64,000 nt of DNA from Cloacibacillus porcorum. Its GTDB lineage: Bacteria; Synergistota; Synergistia; Synergistales; Synergistaceae. Each line of letters opens with the position of its first letter. The stretch's first letter is position 1. Position numbers and translations under genes: made by a program. Below are positions 16,881 to 25,229 of this stretch, piece after piece. The stretch is from positions 496,001 to 560,000 of the forward strand of contig NZ_CP016757.1 in the NCBI RefSeq assembly GCF_001701045.1, read 5' to 3'. Below the pieces are notes generated by a model, which was given only the letters and a program-made list of their open reading frames with translations, had not been told where the DNA came from and made no database searches.

Positions 16881-17047
16881 AATGGATCTCCGTCCTTTCG
16901 GGACTTGATTCTAAATCTGATAAGTATATTACGATAGTTTGGAGATTTTACAAGTCATTTAAGGCAAATTGCGGCGGGCCGGGATATAAAAAGAGGGAGG
17001 ACGGGGATGCTGTCCGCCCGTCCTCCTTCCGTGAAACGAAAAATATT

Positions 17048-17149
17048 TTACTTGCGTTTTTTGCTTTCAGCGCTCATTGTTTTTCTGATGGCCCAGACGA
17101 AACAGCCAAACCCGATAGCGACGCAAAGAACCATATTAACCTGCCACAT
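17048..17149 (-). CDS. Tiny MetS-like partner of the NSS transporter (33 aa)
   Basis: The minus strand encodes MWQVNMVLCVAIGFGCFVWA followed by IRKTMSAESKKRK: one membrane span with a basic tail. GGAGG lies seven bases before ATG. It begins 27 bases after the end of the NSS transporter gene. MetS-type small subunits accompany NSS transporters such as the methionine/alanine importer MetPS and can be needed for uptake. Two similar peptides lie at 34443-34541 and 33343-33486. Confidence 0.8.
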   Translation of the reverse strand: MWQVNMVLCVAIGFGCFVWAIRKTMSAESKKRK

Positions 17150-17176
17150 TTAAAATCCTCCTTTACGGCCGCGCCG

Positions 17177-18670
17177 TTAATCGATCTTGTTCGTGTGGAC
17201 GAGGCGCTTTGAAATGACCCCATTCAGCAGTAAGCAGACCAGCGCGATAATGCCCCATTCGACGACCATCGAGCCTGGGGTGTACTGGTACTTTGTGATC
17301 GGCCAAAACTTGAACCACTCTCCCGGATACCATGTCGAGGCTTCCCACATCCACCAGCCCCAGACGAAGGCGAATTCGAAGGGGAAGAACTTGATGCAGC
17401 TCCACATCCACTTTACATGAATGTCGGAGCAGGGCATGATGTCCTCTTCCCAGAGCTTATCCACGCCGTACTTGAGCGAGGCCAGTGAGTAGATGAGTCC
17501 GACGACGAGCAGCCCGACGCCCCAGACCATGTCCTGGTTTTCAAAGACCCGGTTGTCGAGCGCCGAGAAGGAGCCGACGAACAGGAAGAAGATCGCGACG
17601 CACATCGTCGCCTTGACGCGCGAGAAGCCCATGTCGATCAGGTTGCGCGTGCCCGTCTCAAGCATCGCGATGACCGATGAGAGCGCCGCCGAGAAGAGGG
17701 CGAGGAAGAAGAGCACCGCCATAACGAATCCGCCCGAGGTGTGGGCGAAGAGGTTTGTCAGATGAACGAAGGTAAGTCCGTTCGCGCCGGCCTTCATAAC
17801 CGCCTCGGGGTCCGGGGAAAGGGCGAAAACCGCCGGCAGAACGACCATACCGGCGAGCATGGCCGCGACCATATCGCCGAAGGTAACTGTAAAGGCGTTG
17901 AGCTCTATATCTTCGTCCTTAGCGGCGTAGACGTAGTAGACATGGAACATGCCCCATCCTGCGCCGGAGGACCAGGCCGCCTGTGTGAAGGCCGCCAGCC
18001 ATATCTTGGCCGAGAAGAAATCCTGCGGATTGACATGGAACATATATTCGAAGCCCTTCCAGGCGCCGGGAAGCATCACAACGCGTACGAGAAGCGCGGC
18101 GAGCAGTACGAATACGGCTGGGATCATGATCTTGTTAGCTGTTTCGATGCCGCCCTGAATGCCGCGGAAGATGATAACCGCGGAGAGCGCGATGGCGAAG
18201 GCGAACCAGGCCCAGGCCTCATAAGCGGGAGGCGTCGTCGCGAAGCCGGAGAAGAACTGCGTGGCGAAATCCGTCCCGCCGTCCCGTACGGCGTCAAGGA
18301 ATCCTGTGAAAATCAGAACTAAATATTTTGATACCCAGCCAAGGACGACGACGTAGTAGCATCCGAGCATGATGCATACCATCGCGCAAAAGGCGCCGAC
18401 CCAGGCATATTTCTCTCCCAAAAGCGCTTTGAAAGCTCCCGCGTTTGCCATCCTCGTCTTTTTTCCGAAGACGGATTCGGCGCAGATGAGCGGTACCGCC
18501 CAGACAAACAGGGCAAAGAAGCAGATAAGAATGAAAGCTCCGCCATTATTAGAGGCAACTTCGCGCGGGAAGCGCCAGATATTTCCGGTGCCTACCGCCA
18601 TGCCGAGAATTGTACATAAAAGTCCCCAGCGGCTTGAGAATTGTTCTCCGCCTTTTTTGATTTCAGCCAT
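17177..18670 (-). CDS. Sodium:neurotransmitter symporter (NSS/SNF) family transporter
   Basis: The 497-aa membrane protein is a LeuT-fold sodium-coupled transporter, probably for amino acids. It starts with the family signature FSSRWGLLCTILGMAVGTGNIWRFP (sodium site 1 region, about residues 12-36) and has about 12 helices. I start it at MAEIKKGG with GAGG eight bases upstream; the longer reading to 18736 adds 22 unlikely residues. It is very similar to the second copy at 34565-36064. A MetS-like peptide follows. The substrate is unknown. Confidence 0.92.
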   Translation of the reverse strand: MAEIKKGGEQFSSRWGLLCTILGMAVGTGNIWRFPREVASNNGGAFILICFFALFVWAVPLICAESVFGKKTRMANAGAFKALLGEKYAWVGAFCAMVCIMLGCYYVVVLGWVSKYLVLIFTGFLDAVRDGGTDFATQFFSGFATTPPAYEAWAWFAFAIALSAVIIFRGIQGGIETANKIMIPAVFVLLAALLVRVVMLPGAWKGFEYMFHVNPQDFFSAKIWLAAFTQAAWSSGAGWGMFHVYYVYAAKDEDIELNAFTVTFGDMVAAMLAGMVVLPAVFALSPDPEAVMKAGANGLTFVHLTNLFAHTSGGFVMAVLFFLALFSAALSSVIAMLETGTRNLIDMGFSRVKATMCVAIFFLFVGSFSALDNRVFENQDMVWGVGLLVVGLIYSLASLKYGVDKLWEEDIMPCSDIHVKWMWSCIKFFPFEFAFVWGWWMWEASTWYPGEWFKFWPITKYQYTPGSMVVEWGIIALVCLLLNGVISKRLVHTNKID

Positions 18671-19030
18671 GCAATAAACCTCGCTTTCTATAATATGATA
18701 ATAAAATTGGTGATATTTCCCGCCGCGCCGTAACATAGTTGATCCTCATGCGAAGGCGCCCTCTCCTTTCTTTTTATAGTTAAAATTTGAATAATTAAAA
18801 CTGTGGCTACAATGTTTTTTCAGTTTACCATATTTTAAAATATATTACAATAATAAAGTAATTGAAATATCAATGGTCAAATTTTTAATCAAATTAAAAT
18901 TATTTTTTGATAAATGGAGGGAGTAAGAGATCTTTTAAGGTAGATTCCGCCCTTAAAATTTAATATAAGTCCTTATTGGGAAGTTATCGTAACAAAAAAT
19001 TTAATGAATCCAATCTAATGAGGAAACAAA
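18671..19030. other. AT-rich intergenic region
   Basis: About 360 bases with long A/T runs (around 18780-18910) between the NSS transporter start and the terminator of the gene at 19111. It probably contains the NSS promoter. I see no gene or structured RNA. Confidence 0.4.
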
Positions 19031-19073
19031 TAATTTCCGCCTCGAAAAAGATTTTCTTTTGAGGCGGAAATTA
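19031..19073. terminator. Hairpin terminator after the unknown gene at 19111
   Basis: TAATTTCCGCCTC and GAGGCGGAAATTA form a perfect 13-bp stem around a 17-base A/T loop, followed on the minus strand by T-rich sequence. Confidence 0.7.
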
Positions 19074-19110
19074 TCAAAATACAGCTATTAAATATCTAGT
19101 ATTTCGATAT

Positions 19111-20145
19111 TTAAGTGTCCGCTTTTGCGCCTACGGGACGTTTCCTCTGCCTGTCGATCTCGGCCTCAAGCCTTATCAGTTCGTTTATCGAATCGATATC
19201 GATGTTTTTCAGTATCTCGTTGCGGTTCATGATGCCTATCTCGTTACGCGTCTTGCCGGGATTTTTTTCAAGCTCTGTAAAGGCCGAAATCTTGCGGTCG
19301 CCGTGATAGACGTCAAAGTCCACGAAGCGCTGTCCCCTGTCGTTGTATTCAAGTCCCATCGCAAGCTTCTTTATCGTCTGAATATCCACCGGCGTGTAGA
19401 GCTTCATCATGTAAACCGGTATCGTGCGCCGCGTCAGCGCCTGTTCCCGCTCCCATTTTTCCTCAAGCACGATCCCTATCTGCATCCCCTGGGTCACGGT
19501 GAGCAGCCTCTGGCGGTGGAGATCGAAGAGGCCGTCTGAGTCGCATATTTTTATTTCAACGTCGTTCCAGTCAGGGGTACCGAGCGCGTCTCCGAGATAT
19601 TCTATGCCGTGTAAGGAGAGGTACTGGACGATCGCCCCTTTTGAACGCGTATGGACCAGCAGCGCCTTATTATACATGTCGTCAACGGGAATGCTCTTCG
19701 CGAGGGATTTGGGTGTGAAATATATTATTGAGGAGGTGCCTGGGATGTCTGGGCGGAAGATGGGGTCGCGGTCGATGATCTCGCCGCCGATGTCCCGCTG
19801 TATCGCGCCGATGCCCCGTTTAAGGTTTCCCATCAGGCGCATCATTATATAGCCGGGCATCATGCTCACGCTGTCAATGCCGCCGGTCATGCGGCTGTTT
19901 ATCAGCGTCGTAAGGAGAAGCTCAAGCGGATTTTCCGAGACATAGGTCTCGTACAGCGGGGCGCCCTCCTCCGTGCGGGCGGTGAGGAATACGAGCCTCC
20001 GCGTCGGTCCGTATTTTCTCAGAGCGCTCTCGGCGTCGAGCGAGATGAGCGTTCCCCACGCTCCAAGCTTATGGCGTATCTCCGAGACCTCCGAGGAAAG
20101 TTTTATGGCGATGCTTTCGGGGCCTGTCCTTACCAGCGATATCAT
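19111..20145 (-). CDS. Conserved-looking protein of unknown function (344 aa)
   Basis: I do not recognise this soluble protein. It has no signal peptide or membrane span and a mixed alpha/beta composition; the C-terminal 30 residues are charged (NELIRLEAEIDRQRKRPVG) and may form a coiled coil. It starts 26 bases after the metallophosphoesterase gene, so the two are likely an operon. Segments such as RTIPVYMMKLYTPVDIQTIKK and FRPDIPGTSSIIYFTPKS give no motif I can name. Confidence 0.7.
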   Translation of the reverse strand: MISLVRTGPESIAIKLSSEVSEIRHKLGAWGTLISLDAESALRKYGPTRRLVFLTARTEEGAPLYETYVSENPLELLLTTLINSRMTGGIDSVSMMPGYIMMRLMGNLKRGIGAIQRDIGGEIIDRDPIFRPDIPGTSSIIYFTPKSLAKSIPVDDMYNKALLVHTRSKGAIVQYLSLHGIEYLGDALGTPDWNDVEIKICDSDGLFDLHRQRLLTVTQGMQIGIVLEEKWEREQALTRRTIPVYMMKLYTPVDIQTIKKLAMGLEYNDRGQRFVDFDVYHGDRKISAFTELEKNPGKTRNEIGIMNRNEILKNIDIDSINELIRLEAEIDRQRKRPVGAKADT

Positions 20146-20171
20146 CTTCTCCTGCCTCCTCCGTGATAGAT

Positions 20172-20849
20172 TTACAACGAGACCTTTTTGCGCTGGAGCC
20201 GTGCGTTGTCCGTCCCCGGCGGGTAGGGGATGGAGATCACCTCTCCGGTATAGATGTGGATCAGGTACATTGACTGTAGTCCGTTAAGGTACATACGCCC
20301 CTCCTCCGTGCAGCCCGAGGTATATTCGAGGTTATGTCCGTAAAGGTTATATTGCGCCGGGTCACCGCTCACATCATCATAAGTGTGCCCCGCCCTGAAG
20401 CTGAACTGCCCCAGCGAGAACCGTCCGGGGCCGGTCCATACCTGCACCGACTCGCTGTGCTGCTCTTCGAGCAGCGTCGGGACGTGGTCGTGGTTTCCCG
20501 TGACGAGGATCGCCCCGTAGTCCTCCTCTTCAAAGATGGAGAGGAAGTCCTTTATCCGCTTTTGGTAGAGGTCCAGCATTCCGGGACGCTTCTCAAGTTT
20601 GACATTGTCCACGAAGTCCCCCGTGTGGACTATCCAGGCGGGATGAAGACGGCGCAGCGCGCGCCGCAGATAGGGATAGATGGTGTAGGGCGTGTCGGAG
20701 AGATGCAGCACCATCTCCCTGGCGTCTATGCAGGGCGGGTTGATGCCGAACCATATCCCGAGGTCGTCAAAGTGCTTGATGATCGGGCACTCCCTTATCT
20801 CCTGAAGCGTCGGTTTCGGAATGTTGGGTGGTATGTGCAGTGTCGCCAT
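20172..20849 (-). CDS. Calcineurin-like metallophosphoesterase
   Basis: The protein of about 225 residues has the metallophosphatase motifs in order: LHLSDTP (first aspartate; the usual D-x-H is incomplete), IVHTGDFVDN, VTGNHDH, FRAGHTYDD and LYGHNLEY. The start at MATLHIPP has AGAGG eight bases upstream. The substrate is unknown. It forms a probable two-gene operon with the unknown protein downstream and diverges from the tungstate transporter leader. Confidence 0.8.
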   Translation of the reverse strand: MATLHIPPNIPKPTLQEIRECPIIKHFDDLGIWFGINPPCIDAREMVLHLSDTPYTIYPYLRRALRRLHPAWIVHTGDFVDNVKLEKRPGMLDLYQKRIKDFLSIFEEEDYGAILVTGNHDHVPTLLEEQHSESVQVWTGPGRFSLGQFSFRAGHTYDDVSGDPAQYNLYGHNLEYTSGCTEEGRMYLNGLQSMYLIHIYTGEVISIPYPPGTDNARLQRKKVSL

Positions 20850-20956
20850 GTCTATCGCCTCTTTTGGTCTCAAAAAATTTTACGTAATTATGAACGAAAG
20901 ACTTGTCTTTTTGTCTTCCTTATTGTACCATAGCGACGATGATAAAATAAATAATG

Positions 20957-21056
20957 GTTCTCCGAGCCTGCGTACCTAAGGAAAAGGATCTATGGTTATC
21001 AGGCCGTCAGGGTTGCTTTGGAAACGAAACAGCCTCCCTTTGGAAAGGAGAACGGC
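20957..21056 (+). ncRNA. Moco/Tuco-type riboswitch-like element A (no P3 hairpin)
   Basis: The core reads TATGGTTATC, then GGAAACGAAACAGCCTCCC and TTTGGAAAGGAG. This matches the shared core of elements B, C and D in this window (TATGG, GGAAAC, GCCTCCC, GGAAAGG). It lacks the GAAA-capped extra hairpin seen only in D. An intrinsic terminator follows directly (21070-21110). CGTACC (20971-20976) can pair with GGTACG (21092-21097) in the terminator stem, a possible antiterminator. The class call rests on core sequence and the Mo/W context. Confidence 0.65.
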
Positions 21057-21069
21057 TGTTGCTTACGTT

Positions 21070-21110
21070 ACGGGCCGTACTCTATACAAGGGGTACGGCC
21101 CGTTTATTTT
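21070..21110 (+). terminator. Intrinsic terminator of riboswitch element A
   Basis: ACGGGCCGTAC (21070-21080) pairs perfectly with GTACGGCCCGT (21093-21103), followed by TTATTTT. No gene lies between element A and this terminator. Confidence 0.88.
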
Positions 21111-21150
21111 GTCGCCAATATCTTAAAAATACACACAATCTCCACTTAAG

Positions 21151-21183
21151 CAAGGGGTGACCCCAACACCCCTTGTCTTCCCT
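21151..21183 (+). terminator. Second hairpin downstream of element A
   Basis: CAAGGGGTG (21151-21159) pairs with CACCCCTTG (21167-21175), followed by the pyrimidine-rich TCTTCCCT. It may be a back-up terminator. Confidence 0.5.
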
Positions 21184-21194
21184 TGATTTATTTG

Positions 21195-21224
21195 TTGAAA
21201 TAATGGCCGGAAATAGTGTACAAT
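21195..21224 (+). promoter_or_regulatory. Promoter of the tup operon
   Basis: TTGAAA (21195-21200) and TACAAT (21219-21224) are separated by 18 bases, a good sigma-70 promoter located just before riboswitch element B. Confidence 0.65.
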
Positions 21225-21290
21225 AGCGGCGGTGCGGATTTTATCCGCCAGGTATCACTGCGTATGTTTGCCTGCATACGTCCCTGAAAC

Positions 21291-21396
21291 TGTCTCTCCT
21301 GCGGCCGTACGGTCATGGAGGCCAGTCGTTAGGGCGGTTCTGGAAACGGAGCCGTCTCCCGTTGTGGAAAGGGGATCTCCGAGGCCTGCAGCCTCC
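21291..21396 (+). ncRNA. Moco/Tuco-type riboswitch-like element B upstream of tupA
   Basis: The closing stem P1 is CTGCGGCC (21299-21306) with GGCCTGCAG (21383-21391, one bulge). Inside lie CATGGAGGCCAGT, a hairpin CGGTTC/GAGCCG capped by the GGAAAC segment, GTCTCCC and GTGGAAAGGGGA. The extra P3 hairpin is absent, as in the tungsten (Tuco) variants of the Moco class. Two CCTCC tracts (21392-21396 and about 21408) could mask the GAGGAGGG ribosome site of tupA, so translational control is possible. Confidence 0.75.
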
Positions 21397-21475
21397 AATC
21401 TTTTATCCTCCGTCCCGCGGGTTTTGAATATCGGTTGTAATGCAACACAAATCTCACGAGGAGGGTTTCTAACCC

Positions 21476-22327
21476 ATGCGTATCAACAAGAAAGGCTCCA
21501 TTATCGCGTTACTTCTCGTCGTCTGCCTGCTGGCCTTTGGCTCGCTCGCGACGGCAAAGGCTCCCGTGCTCCGGATGGCGACCACGACGAGCACCGACAA
21601 CACAGGTCTGCTCGATTACCTCGCCCCCATCCTTCTTAAGGATACCGGCATTGAGATCCAGTGGGTCTCCGTCGGCACCGGCAAAGCCCTTGAGTATGGA
21701 CGCAACGGCGACGTAGACGTCGTCCTTACGCATGCGCCGTCTCAGGAAGACAAATTCATGGCTGAGGGCGCGGGTGTAAACCGCCGTAAAGTCATGTACA
21801 ACGACTTTGTGCTTATCGGCCCCGCGAACGATCCTGCGGGTATAAAGGGCAAACCGGTCGTCGAAGCGCTGGCGACGATAGCCGCCAAGGGCCAGCCGCT
21901 CGTCAGCCGCGCCGACAAATCGGGTACTCACACGGCAGAGCTCAAGCTGCTCAAGGCTGCGGGCGTGAAGGATTTCGACAAGGCAAAGTGGTACGTTCAG
22001 ACGGGCCAGGGAATGCTCAAGACGATCAACATCGCCGACGAGCAGAAGGGCTACGCCCTCACCGACCGCGGCACCTTCATTAAATACCACGCCGGACTCA
22101 AAGGCAAGCCGGGACTTGTGATAGTATGCGAAGGTGACCCCGAGCTTCTCAACAAGTACAGCGTCATGGCGGTGAGCCCCCTGAAGCACCCGGACGTCAA
22201 ATACGACCTCGCGCTCAAGTACATCGACTGGATCACCTCTTCAAAGGTCCAGAAGGATATCGCGGACTTCAAGGTCGAGGGAAAGCAGCTCTTCTTCCCC
22301 GAAGCCGAGATTCGCGCGGGCCACTAA
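21476..22327 (+). CDS. tupA: Tungstate ABC transporter substrate-binding protein
   Basis: The 283-aa periplasmic protein has a signal peptide (IIALLLVVCLLAFGSLATA) and the TupA ligand motifs MATTTSTDNTG near residue 36 and SRADKSGTH near residue 145. These bind tungstate with very high affinity in known TupA proteins. AGGAGGG precedes the ATG. It is the first gene of tupA-tupB-second binding protein-tupC, behind a Moco/Tuco-type leader, a regulatory logic that fits tungsten supply for tungsten or molybdenum enzymes. Confidence 0.93.
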   Translation: MRINKKGSIIALLLVVCLLAFGSLATAKAPVLRMATTTSTDNTGLLDYLAPILLKDTGIEIQWVSVGTGKALEYGRNGDVDVVLTHAPSQEDKFMAEGAGVNRRKVMYNDFVLIGPANDPAGIKGKPVVEALATIAAKGQPLVSRADKSGTHTAELKLLKAAGVKDFDKAKWYVQTGQGMLKTINIADEQKGYALTDRGTFIKYHAGLKGKPGLVIVCEGDPELLNKYSVMAVSPLKHPDVKYDLALKYIDWITSSKVQKDIADFKVEGKQLFFPEAEIRAGH

Positions 22328-22350
22328 CAGCTTAACAGAGCCAGTACATA

Positions 22351-22393
22351 GGGCGGACGCCGGATGAAAATGCTGAAGCGTCCGCCCCTTTTA
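22351..22393 (+). terminator. Attenuating terminator between tupA and tupB
   Basis: GGGCGGACGC pairs with GCGTCCGCCC and is followed by CTTTTAT. A terminator after the binding-protein gene is a common way to make more binding protein than permease. Confidence 0.8.
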
Positions 22394-22421
22394 TGCGGGA
22401 CTAAAGACAGGGAATGATTCG

Positions 22422-23117
22422 ATGGATTTCATAGCGGACGGATTCATACAGGCTTTCAGGCTCCTCTTCTCGATGGACGAGGAGACTATGAACATCCTCG
22501 TCACCACGCTGCAGCTGACGGCGGTTTCGATGGGTGGGATACTGCTTTTGGGGCTGCCTCTCGGCTTCCTTCTCGGGTACTTCGATTTCCCCGGCAAACG
22601 CTGTGTCCGTACCGTGGTCGACACGCTGCTTGCGCTGCCGACCGTGGTCATCGGCCTGCTCGTCTACGCCTTTATCTCGCGTCGCGGTCCGCTTGGCGGC
22701 TGGGACCTGCTCTTTACGATTGAGGGCATGGCCATTGGGCAGATCATTCTCGGGACGCCGATCGTGGTCGCCTACACGGCGACGGCGATCGAGGGGCTTG
22801 ACAACCGTCTGCGCCAGACGCTGATGACGTTGGGGGCCTCGGGCGCGAAGCTTGCGATGACGAGCCTGTGGGAGGCCCGCTTTCTCGTCCTTGTCGCCGC
22901 GCTGACGGCCTTTGGCCGCATCGTCGGCGAAGTCGGCTCCGCGATGATGCTCGGCGGCAACATCAAATGGCACACGCGCACGATAACCACGGCCATCACT
23001 TTGGAGACAGGCAAGGGCGATTTTGCCCTCGGCATCGCTCTCGGCGTTATCCTCATCCTCATATCCCTGATACTCAACATCTCTCTGACATTCCTGCGCC
23101 GCAGGACGCAAAACTAA
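22422..23117 (+). CDS. tupB: Tungstate ABC transporter permease
   Basis: The 231-aa protein has five or six membrane spans and the ABC permease EAA-like loop LMTLGASGAKLAMTSLWEA. GRIVGEVGSAMMLGGNI is typical of TupB/WtpB/ModB permeases. It forms the membrane channel with the ATPase at 24078. It begins 95 bases after tupA, beyond the attenuator. Confidence 0.92.
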   Translation: MDFIADGFIQAFRLLFSMDEETMNILVTTLQLTAVSMGGILLLGLPLGFLLGYFDFPGKRCVRTVVDTLLALPTVVIGLLVYAFISRRGPLGGWDLLFTIEGMAIGQIILGTPIVVAYTATAIEGLDNRLRQTLMTLGASGAKLAMTSLWEARFLVLVAALTAFGRIVGEVGSAMMLGGNIKWHTRTITTAITLETGKGDFALGIALGVILILISLILNISLTFLRRRTQN

Positions 23118-23164
23118 TACCAGACAAATAAAAAATACTGAATATGGACGGTGTAACTGAAATC

Positions 23165-24004
23165 ATGAAAAAATTTGCCATCGCACTCGCCGCTCTTCTC
23201 ATCTGTTCGCCCGCCTTCGCCGGCACGATAAAGCTGTCGAGCACAATCGGCCCCGTCGACGCGGGTATCATTCCGCTTCTTGCCGAGACATACAAGGCGA
23301 AGACCGGCACCGACTTCGTCATCGAAAAGGCGGGGACCGGCGCGACCCTCAACAAGGCCAAAAGCGGAAACTTCGATATGGTCGTCGTCCATGCGCGCGC
23401 CCTCGAGGAGCAGTTTATCGCCGAGGGCTACGGACAGAACCGCAGAGACTTTATGTACAACGACTTTATCATTCTCGGCCCCCAGGAGGACCCCGCGGGC
23501 ATCAAGGGCATGAAATCCGCCGCCGAGGCGCTTAAAAAGATCGCCGCGGCCAAGGCCCCATTCATCAGCCGCGGGGACATGTCCGGTACGCACGTTGCGG
23601 AGATGAACGTCTGGAAGGCGGCGGGGATCGCTCCCGACGGCGAAAAGGACGAATGGTACACGGTATTCTCGCTCGGCAAGCTCGGCAACGGACCGACCAC
23701 CGACTTCACCAACCGGCGCGGCGCCTACACTATCATGGACAGGGCCACCTACCTTACAAAGAAGAAGGGGCTCAAGATAATCCCGCTCGTAGAGGGCGAC
23801 CCGATCCTGCTCAACTTCATCGCGGCGATCGAGGTAAACCCGAAACGCTTCCCGCAGGTGAATAACGCCGACGTCGTGAAATTCGTCGACTGGGTCTGCG
23901 GCGACGAAGCGCAGACGATAATCAAGGACTTCAAGGTGAAGCAGTACGGCGAACCGCTCTTCTTCCCGAACTCCGACGAATGGAACAAAAAGCGCGGCAA
24001 ATAA
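23165..24004 (+). CDS. Second TupA-like substrate-binding protein in the tup operon
   Basis: The protein of about 279 residues has a signal peptide (FAIALAALLICSPAFA) and clear homology to the TupA at 21476: YNDFIILGPQEDPAGIKG, ISRGDMSGTHVAE and VEGDPILLNF align with YNDFVLIGPANDPAGIKG, VSRADKSGTHTAE and CEGDPELLNK. The first ligand loop differs: KLSSTIGPVDAG replaces ATTTSTDNTG, so anion preference may differ. The start at 23165 is chosen because the signal peptide begins there; neither candidate start has a strong ribosome site. Confidence 0.85.
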   Translation: MKKFAIALAALLICSPAFAGTIKLSSTIGPVDAGIIPLLAETYKAKTGTDFVIEKAGTGATLNKAKSGNFDMVVVHARALEEQFIAEGYGQNRRDFMYNDFIILGPQEDPAGIKGMKSAAEALKKIAAAKAPFISRGDMSGTHVAEMNVWKAAGIAPDGEKDEWYTVFSLGKLGNGPTTDFTNRRGAYTIMDRATYLTKKKGLKIIPLVEGDPILLNFIAAIEVNPKRFPQVNNADVVKFVDWVCGDEAQTIIKDFKVKQYGEPLFFPNSDEWNKKRGK

Positions 24005-24023
24005 ATTTATAGTAAAATAATCA

Positions 24024-24060
24024 AAGGGGGGGCGGAAGATTCTCCGCCTCCCTTATCTTT
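24024..24060 (+). terminator. Possible attenuator between second binding protein and tupC
   Basis: A G-run and GGCGGA (24031-24036) pair with TCCGCC (24043-24048) and the following CTCCC, then TTATCTTT. It resembles the tupA-tupB attenuator in position. Confidence 0.6.
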
Positions 24061-24077
24061 ACGGAGGAACGCCTGAG

Positions 24078-25103
24078 ATGAGCTCACTGCTTTATGAAAT
24101 ACGGGACCTGAAACAACGCTACGGGAAGGGGCCGCTCTCCCTCGATATCGCGGAGCTCTCCATTCGGAGCTCGGGAATAACCGGCCTTGTCGGACCAAAC
24201 GGCAGCGGCAAATCGACGCTGCTTAAAGTTCTCTCCTTTCTCATCACATACCAGAGCGGCAGCATCATCTTTGACGGCCTTCCCTCCGAGGGGCGCGAAG
24301 GGGCGATCCGCCGCGAGGTGACCTATCTGCTCCAGGACTCCTATCTGCTCAACCGTTCCGTCTATGAAAACATCGCCTACGGGCTGAAACTGCGCGGGGA
24401 CGTTCCCGACATAAAAGAGAGGGTGCGCGAGAGCCTGACGCAGGTGGGGCTCGACCCGGAAAAATTCGCCCAGCGCCCGTGGTACCAGCTCTCCGGCGGG
24501 GAGGTGCAGCGCGTGGCGCTCGCCGCCCGCCTCGCGCTGCGCCCGCGCGTCCTGCTGCTCGACGAGCCGACGGCGAACGTCGACGAGGCGAGCGCGCAGC
24601 TCGTGATGGAGGCCGCCGTCAGCGCGGCGAATGAATACGGCACCACCGTGATCGTGGCGACCCATGACCTCGCCTGGCTCTATGAAATGTCCACGGACGT
24701 TGTGAGCCTCTACCGCGGCCGCGTCGTCGGCAGCGGCGCGGAAAACCTTCTGCAGGGCAAGTGGCGTCTTACCGGCGGCTACATGGTGCGCGAATTCATC
24801 GACGGCCAGGCGGTATTCGCCTACCAGCCGCAGTCCGGCAGGCCGAACGCGGCGATGCTGAACTCCGCCGGCGTGCGCCTATTTGTCGAGAGGCCCGACG
24901 CGGCGCATGATATGAACATTATCCGCGGGCGCATCGTGCAGATGACGCTGGAACGCGCCACAGACTCGGTGCTGGTCTCGATAGAGGTCGGCGAAAACGT
25001 GATAAAGACGCGTATGGAGGCGGCGGAGCTGAACCGGCTGGAGCTGTGCCCCTCAAAGATGGTGTATCTTACATTTTCGTATGCCGCTGTCCGCTGGATC
25101 TAA
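24078..25103 (+). CDS. tupC: Tungstate ABC transporter ATPase with C-terminal extension
   Basis: The 341-aa ATPase has Walker A GPNGSGKST, signature LSGGEVQR, Walker B VLLLDEPTANVD and switch histidine VATHD within residues 1-220. The last 100 residues (from about NAAMLNSAGV) form an extra domain resembling the oxyanion-sensing TOBE/MOP-type regulatory domains found on ModC and some TupC proteins; that assignment is by position and rough pattern. It closes the operon; the 124-bp hairpin repeat starts two bases after its stop. Confidence 0.9.
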   Translation: MSSLLYEIRDLKQRYGKGPLSLDIAELSIRSSGITGLVGPNGSGKSTLLKVLSFLITYQSGSIIFDGLPSEGREGAIRREVTYLLQDSYLLNRSVYENIAYGLKLRGDVPDIKERVRESLTQVGLDPEKFAQRPWYQLSGGEVQRVALAARLALRPRVLLLDEPTANVDEASAQLVMEAAVSAANEYGTTVIVATHDLAWLYEMSTDVVSLYRGRVVGSGAENLLQGKWRLTGGYMVREFIDGQAVFAYQPQSGRPNAAMLNSAGVRLFVERPDAAHDMNIIRGRIVQMTLERATDSVLVSIEVGENVIKTRMEAAELNRLELCPSKMVYLTFSYAAVRWI

Positions 25104-25105
25104 AA

Positions 25106-25229
25106 AATCGGCGTTTATAAGCACGATTTGCGTCATAACTTCGGGCTCTGGTATCCTCGCCGTATGAAAATACGGCTCCGGTTCCAGAGCCCAAAGTTAT
25201 TTAGCAACTCGCACTTCTAAACGCCGATT
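25106..25229. repeat. 124-bp palindromic repeat, copy 1
   Basis: The element begins AATCGGCGTTTATAAGCACG and ends in CTTCTAAACGCCGATT, so its tips are inverted repeats. Its middle (GGGCTCTGG...CCAGAGCCC around CCGTAT/ATACGG) is a long hairpin. A second copy lies inverted at 27210-27334. It abuts the tupC stop and may end that transcript. Confidence 0.85.
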
